NCBI RefSeq assembly: GCF_002775205.1 | Contig: NC_036454.1 | Span: 12,544,882 to 12,608,881, forward strand | Reading direction: 5' to 3' | Origin: Xiphophorus maculatus | Taxonomy: Eukaryota; Chordata; Actinopteri; Cyprinodontiformes; Poeciliidae | Length of the DNA stretch: 64,000 nt | Part shown: positions 41,166 to 64,000 of the stretch, piece by piece | How the letters are laid out: each line of letters opens with the position of its first letter | How positions within the stretch are numbered: position 1 is the stretch's first letter | Translations under genes and position numbers: made by a program | The notes under the pieces: generated by a model | Databases searched by the model: none | Told to the model about the DNA's origin: nothing | The model's input: only the letters and a program-made list of their open reading frames with translations

Positions 41166-42429
41166 TACTTTTAGTGTGTGGATGGGCGTACATGTGCGTG
41201 TGTGTGTATATATGTCTGTCTGCCATATTGAAGAGACGAATTAGAGCTCTATAGTGTATTGTTTGTGTATACCTTTTTGTACAATTGTATTTGCGTACTG
41301 TATGCTGTTCCTGCTAACTGTTGGGTGTTGACTGAACTTCTGTTATGTCAAAATGCAGTGTTGTTGTGCAAATAGTCAGGGAGATAACCTAGTCGATGCC
41401 ATATGCTGTACTGTTAACACAAGAAAAGGGATACACTTAAACTTACACACAAAGTGTGTTTGTTAACATATGTGTACGTCTTATAACATGTTGGAATAAA
41501 TTATAGTAGATCCCAAGAAAAGATTCATTTCATAGAGAAAAACAGTCAATCGGAAAAATAAAATCTCATTTTAGAAACCTTTACATATAACTGAATATAT
41601 TTCTTGGAGTGCAAGCAAAAATGAAATTGTATGTTTTTGAGATTATAGGAAATAAATTCAGATTCTATGACGGGGTCTCCGTTTCATCTGTCGTCACTGA
41701 CTGTGATAAAGCATGATAGGGGGCGCTGGAGGCTAGTGAACAGTGTGCAGACCTCTGTCTCAGCAGCTTTATTCAGTTGATGCAGTGGAAGTGGCCTTTT
41801 TCAAGACAAAGTGTGCCACCTAGTGTTAAAATGAGATCTCTACAATCTCTTGTATTTGCTCTTCCCGTCAGACATTTTCATCAGTCAAAATTATAACACA
41901 TGCTCAAATACATGCATACATACGTTGATATATGAAAAATATTCACATTTGTAACCTTCAGCTAGCTTCTGGCATCTTCTACTTATAACTGGCTATTCTC
42001 TAAAGTGGAAAAGCTCATTAAAATAGGTTGATTTCATGGTAACCCAATCCTCTGATCTTTAAGGAAAGGCCTATGGGGAGGTAATTAAATAAGCTTATTG
42101 TTAGACACTATTATTCATTCTAAAGCATTTTCACATCTTTATGACAAAACTATTACAACAGTCTATCTAAAGATTTTCCCACCAGACTCAAAGTATTTCT
42201 CTTCAGGTGACACCAAAATGGTTCGGGTGCTCAGCAACAACCAGGTTCAATCCAATCAAAAGCAACAGGATACTGATACATTGGCGTCACAGTTCACCAT
42301 AAAGCATATTTTCTATACTTTACAACAAAGAAATAGGCCCCTGCTCCAGATACCCACTCTTTCAATACTAAAGTATGCAGCTGTCAACATGAACAATCCT
42401 AATGACCTACTTGAAAAGATTTTTTATTG

Positions 42430-42640
42430 TCACTAGTGGCCTTTATTTGAGAGATCAGACAAGAAAGTGGATAATGAGAGAGCGAGAAGACGTGCAGCAA
42501 AAGTCATCAGCCTGGGACTCAAACCTGGGACTCAAACCTGTGACGCCCACATAGAGGACTATGGCCTCCATACATGGGTGATTCGTCGCCGCCGCACCAT
42601 GGCAGCACCCTCCTTCAAAAGATTTTCATGTTCACCAGCA
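42430..42640. repeat. Possible tRNA-derived SINE-like repeat
   Basis: ttatttgagagatcagacaagaaagtgg...gcagcaaaagtcatcagcctgggactcaaacctg resembles a widespread teleost repeat. On the minus strand aggtttgagtcc is close to a tRNA B-box. A 13-bp unit, cctgggactcaaa, is tandemly duplicated at 42511-42536. It is not a functional tRNA. Confidence 0.5.
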
Positions 42641-43189
42641 ACGAAGATGAAGAGTTTTGGTCAAAATAACAATAATAAAGTTTGGGAAAATTAAGCTTCC
42701 AAACCAAAAATAAAAGGTATATAGGACCATTTTTAATAAAAAATTAATGCCAATGTTTACTATAGTCAAAAGAAAATGAGTCAGCCAAAATGGACAGTCA
42801 GAACAGCACAACTTTGTATAGGACAATAAAAACCCGGCTGCAAATAGTTCTTACTAGTTACTAGGTCTTACTTTATCAAATGTAATCATAACCTGTAATA
42901 AAGTAATAAAGTATCTCTTTAACCCTAACTCTAGGGTTAAACCTTTAACCCTGAAGGTTTGCTATGCATCTCTTGTATCCATAAAATAAATCAAATTCTT
43001 ATAAAGTGTAAACTTGAAGAAAACATGTTTAAATTTATAAGGAAAGTAACTAAACTTACTTATTTATACATAAGACATCTCTTGAATTGATACAGAAATT
43101 TGCTCCTGTGTCTCAGGCGGCCTAAAATAAAATAAAAACATTTGAAACAATAACAAGCAACCAGTGAGTAGGCAGAATCAACCCATGCT

Positions 43190-43199
43190 TTTATTTATT
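43190..43199 (-). terminator. pde4d: Candidate pde4d distal polyadenylation signals
   Basis: Two overlapping AATAAA hexamers on the minus strand (aataaataaa). They would give a 3'UTR of about 3.7 kb, in keeping with the long 3'UTRs known for PDE4D. Nearer signals exist (for example close to 46880), so shorter forms are possible. Confidence 0.4.
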
Positions 43200-45067
43200 C
43201 CATTGCATATAAAAACTTTTTTCATTCTTTTTTGTTTGTTTTGTAGATAAAGTCGTATGATCTACAGTGCTATCCAATAGACTGCGATTAACAAGGAATC
43301 CATTAAAATAACATTTTAATTGTCCCGTGAAACGTCCAGACAAGTTGGCATTCTAAAGACAAAACCCCAAAAAATAATTGTCCTGAAGACCATTTCTTGT
43401 TTTCTGAAGTTACAGTTTGTGTTTTCCTTGCACACCTTAAAAAAATAGAACACATAATGAGAAAAGAACCCACTATTTCCATTGGTCCAGGGCTGTTTAA
43501 AATCTACAGTATGTGTGTCAAAATAAGAGTCCCGCTTTCAGGACAATGCTGCAGTCCCCCCAACCCCCCACCCATTTTCTCCAGTACAGAAATATAACAG
43601 ACCCCTCTTCTGTCCAGGCAGAAACATGTCAGTGGTTCTGGATATTGCAGATCACGTGAGTGGAAGTGTGAGCCGAGCATGGATGAGCAACACATCGTCA
43701 AGTGTTTCAGCCAGAATTAATGCAGCAGTGGCTGAACGTGCAGATGTGTCCCAAAGCCTCTGTGCTTCGGATGGCCGTAGTCGAGCACCAACTACACACT
43801 GCTGTAACGCCCCATTCAGTGTTTGGTAAAAATTTAAGCTGTGATTCAATCAGAAATCTGACATATGGATTTATATATATATATATATAGAGAGAGTCAT
43901 TCGACAGCTTGAGTCTTGTCTTTTGAGTGTAGAGGCAGAGCGTAAGTACAGTGTGAGCCGTTCAGACCAGGTCTACAGCAAAATACGAGTCTTTGACATC
44001 CAGCTACAGGCCACAATCACTCATGCAGTGAATGTATGGCTTGTGGTTAACCTGAACGCCTCAACAAACCTCTGCCCCTAAGTGTGACTGATGAAAAAAA
44101 AAAAAGGCATCTTTTCTCCACAAGTCGTCAGGCCAACCAAAGCCAAGCAATTCACCAAATGCAGCAAAGGAGAACTAGAGAATAAAAAAATTAAAAAGGC
44201 TAAAAAGTGTATGATGTGTTAAATTTTAAGGCACAGCCCATGGGCCAAGGAACAGCTTCTTTTTTAAAAAAACAATTTGGCTTTCCCCTCTCTCTCTGTC
44301 TCTTCTTTCTGAGCTAGTTCTCAGGTGAGCAACAAGTCGATGGAGCTTTTTCTATTCTTTCCTTCTTTTTTTTTCACCAAAGCTCGTGTTAATAAACATT
44401 CTCTCAACAAGAGGTACATAATACAGCCACGCCATCACCAAAAGGGATGATAAGAATCAACCATTTACAGCAAACTGCATTATGATAGTAATAACATTAA
44501 TAATTATATATTATATACAGCACAATAAATATATGTTTGTAAACAGCAATAAACCAGAAATTCTTATTACAGGTAAGGGCATTGGGTGAGGATGAAAAGA
44601 ATAAAATAAAATAAAACATTGGCACAAAATAAAAGTTAAATATTTTTTCTCTTAAATGGCATATCAGTAACCCAAGACCCTCTTTGAAAAAGCAGTGTGC
44701 AGTATTTAATTTTTTTTTTTACCTTTTATTTTTTCTTAAATTAGTTAATATTTTCCAAAATATCTTTTTTTGTACAAGGGGAAACGAAAAAAGTGAATTT
44801 AGGTGTAATAACTGGCAAGCTTGTGTTATCTATGCTACAGTGAAATATCGACTGTACCACCTTTATATTTCAAAAACAACTGTAACAAATGGAAAAATAT
44901 ATAGCAATAAATAACAGCTTCGAGTTAGAATGAGAAAAAAAACGTAGTTTGAAACGTAAAAGAGGAGACAATGACGTTAAGCCTGCATTCAACAAGGAGT
45001 CAGTGTTTGAATGGGTTAAAAATATTTAAGGAGATGGTATGCAAATGTATTAGTGCATTTGAATACA

Positions 45068-45600
45068 AGGGAATCTCAATAAATTAGAATATCATTAAGA
45101 AAATTATTTAAAAATAATTTTCAAAAAATCATTTTGATTTATTAAACAATAAATAAAATCAAAATTTCAGCTAATTTAGCTGAATATGCTTTACAGTTAA
45201 TTCCAATCCAAGCTTCTCAAAAATGTATCCCTGTGACTTGTGCAGTTTTTCCTTCCACTTGAATTTTCTATCAATATTCTCTCTGGCTCTCTGTGGTGAG
45301 CCAGCTTATTTAAAACCGACACAGCGCGGCATAACGTCCTTGTGGATATCACCGGATGTCTGCTTCCCCACAATAGTGTAAAAATTAATATAACATTTCT
45401 CTATTTATTACTCCTATTTTTATTTATCTAATTTAGTATGCTGATTTTTCTACAAACTGAGTTAGGATTTTCCTATAATAATCAACAAAATAAACTGAAA
45501 TAAATACATTAAGCTCATTACTGTTTCACATTTTGAAGTGAATTGCTGAAATAAATGAACTTTTCAGTGATACAGTAATTTACGGAGATGCACCTGTATC
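45068..45600. mobile_element. Decayed DNA transposon, GGTGCATCTC/AATAAATTAGAATATC family
   Basis: The left end reads gaatctcaataaattagaatatcat; the right end (acggagatgcacctgtatc) is its imperfect complement. Internal text, gtgacttgtgcagtttttccttccactt and ctctgtggtgagccagctt, belongs to the same fish repeat family as 51266-52110. No transposase frame. Class not assigned. Confidence 0.65.
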
Positions 45601-46948
45601 AATGTAGAGAATTGTCTTATCTGATATTTATGCTGTACAGCTGATTGTCTTGTTGAAAGCAAAGACAGTAAACTGGAGTTAATGGCAGGAATCTGATGAA
45701 AAATGAATCGCTGAAGGCTAAAGATAAGCAGCAGGTGCCGATGTATAAACCAAGTCAAACAGCTAAGAAAATAAAACTAATTTCTCTTTACTTTGTTATA
45801 AAATCACCCCAGTCATTTTCAACACCATTACTATTTCTAAACATTTGGAGCACTAGTCAAACCTCTAAAAAAGGTGCTTTTTGTAATAACTACAAAGCAT
45901 TGCATTGTCTCAGGATGTGTTCAAAAGAACTATAGGCAACAATAAAAACATTTAAGGGCTTACTCCAGGTTATAAACGACTCCCATGAGAAGCAAAGCAC
46001 AAGACCTCAGGTTTCTGCTTCCTTCTCAGAGAAGATTTTCTCCAAAAATAAGAGTTACCAAAAAGAAAATACAGATTTTAAGACACAGAACTAATTGAAT
46101 ACAAGTATAGTGGTATAGGAGTATAAATGCTGTTGGAGCTCTTTTGAACAGCTTCCAAAAGCTTTACATCTGACACATGTCTCCCTCTACGTTTCTACAA
46201 GGTTCCTCAACTTCTCTGACAGCAAAATTAAACTCTAGAAATAGAAAATATCTGAATCTTACATACAATACCAAAAAACAAAACAAAACAAAAAACTAGA
46301 GGTTTAGGACAGCATCATGGTGGTTCGGATTTTAGTTTTTGTCAGTCAGGTTATGGAGGAAGACTTCCACATGGCAAATGTGGTTCAAAAAGCTCCCAAA
46401 TGTGCTGCAGCGACCTGTCGGGTTTTGAGCAAAAACATTCTTTCTAATTTATTGTGGAAGGGGAGAACATGAACAAGGAGAAATATAAAAATAAAAGGGA
46501 GACTCTCACCAATAACTGACCCTTTGGAGTTATTGGCACTTCATAAAACATAAAGACACAGGTGAACTTTCTGGTGAGGCTGAGACGGAAGCAAAAAAAA
46601 CCAAACAAAACAAAACAAAAACAGATGTGATGTATGAGCAGCACTGAGGAGACCGTCCGCGTCTACAACTAAAGACTGTAAGGAGGAGGTGGAAGTAAAG
46701 ACACACCACTTCAGTACGAATGGGAATGAAAGGGAGTTCTTCCTGAGTGCAAAAAAACTTGAAGTAGTACCAATGGGCGTGTCTAAATAAAGGAGACGAG
46801 AGGAGTAACCCAGGGTGAGGAGCAGCGCACGCTTTGGAAACACAGACGTATAAAAAACAGATTTCACAAAACTCAAAAAATATTTATTCTATAAATAATA
46901 ATCTGTCATTACTAAGAGGAGCAGTTAATCGAAGGCTGTCTATAACTG

Positions 46949-63687
<16,739 letters not shown>

Positions 63688-64000
63688 CTGTCATAAACAG
63701 GCACATAATATTATGTCACTTTAAAATTCTAACATTTTGCAGAATATTGAAACAAAATCCATAACAAAGAAAAACAACATCTAGCATTGGCTCAGTAAAT
63801 GCAAAGAACCTTGACTGTTTGGAGCTACTGTAAAGAAATCACTCAAGGAGCTATTGCAATACTAAAAATGAACAGCAGAGGGCAGACACAGCCAACTGTA
63901 CAAGACGAGTGTGTTTGAGGGATCCACTGGCTGAAATACAACATGAATTTAATAACTGTGCCTTCAGTGTTTTATAATCCTATGAAAATAATAACCCCTG
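63688..64000 (-). other. pde4d: pde4d intron at the window edge
   Basis: The exon encoding RTVRNNF...NLQDRAP, expected next upstream, is not in these 313 bases and must lie to the right. Confidence 0.6.

Larger units (their letters stand above)
38665..43170 (+). other. rab3c 3'UTR candidate and intergenic DNA to pde4d
   Basis: No gene follows before the convergent pde4d 3' end. AATAAA hexamers occur at 38910-38915 and 39604-39609 and again near 41493, 41560 and 41651, so rab3c may have short and long 3'UTRs; which is used cannot be decided here. Poly-A tracts occur near 39695 and 39984. Tc1 fragments lie at 40385-40800 and 41045-41165, and another repeat at 42430-42640. Confidence 0.5.
43171..46948 (-). 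other. pde4d: Probable pde4d 3'UTR
   Basis: No coding exon was seen. On the minus strand it is AU-rich with many ATTTA motifs (for example around 44500-44560), as in long regulatory 3'UTRs. A decayed DNA transposon (45068-45600) lies within it. The extent is inferred from the absence of another gene and the signals at 43190-43199. Confidence 0.45.

Noticed and set aside
42430-42640. Possible tRNA gene
   Set aside because: Only a B-box-like segment is present; no cloverleaf, no A-box at the right distance and no terminator run.

Overview
The window is teleost fish nuclear DNA. Genes are split by short GT-AG introns, the non-coding DNA is AT-rich with many microsatellites, and it is littered with decayed Tc1-like transposons, hAT-type miniature elements and other repeats typical of ray-finned fish. 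I cannot name the species. It contains no prokaryotic features.

Four protein-coding genes can be rebuilt exon by exon, with every intron GT-AG and every reading frame joining. (1) plk2, minus strand, 16147-20205, 14 exons, 657 aa, complete, with a TATA box and an AU-rich 3' end. (2) A FAM173-family lysine methyltransferase (ANTKMT/ATPSCKMT-like), minus strand, 22251-25111, 5 coding exons, 217 aa, complete. (3) rab3c, plus strand, 29785-38664, 4 coding exons, 219 aa. (4) pde4d, minus strand, 46949-63687, 11 exons of the long form; its 5' part lies beyond the right edge. Two alternative pde4d first exons are visible inside the gene: a PDE4D6-type exon (53437-53484) and a PDE4D1-type start fused to the UCR2 exon (60197-60329).

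The order and orientation plk2(-), rab3c(+), pde4d(-) matches the human 5q11.2 neighbourhood as I remember it. The FAM173-type gene between plk2 and rab3c is the exception I would not expect from mammals.

Layout: 1-15378 is gene-free, with a Tc1 relic, a hAT miniature element, a CTAT microsatellite and two perfect hairpins. 15379-20416 is plk2 with its 3'UTR and promoter. 20586-21840 is repeat DNA, including a Tc1 relic. 21976-25131 is the methyltransferase gene. 25132-29784 is intergenic and probably holds the non-coding 5' exons of both flanking genes. 29785 to about 41700 is rab3c with large introns full of Tc1 debris. 43190-64000 is pde4d with a long probable 3'UTR.

The genes are all eukaryotic signalling or housekeeping genes: a cAMP phosphodiesterase, a synaptic-vesicle Rab, an immediate-early polo kinase and a probable mitochondrial methyltransferase. 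I found no sign of an undescribed multi-gene system. The most interesting signals are the deep conservation of pde4d isoform starts, the acidic expansion of its C-terminus, and the RNA-decay and promoter signals of plk2.
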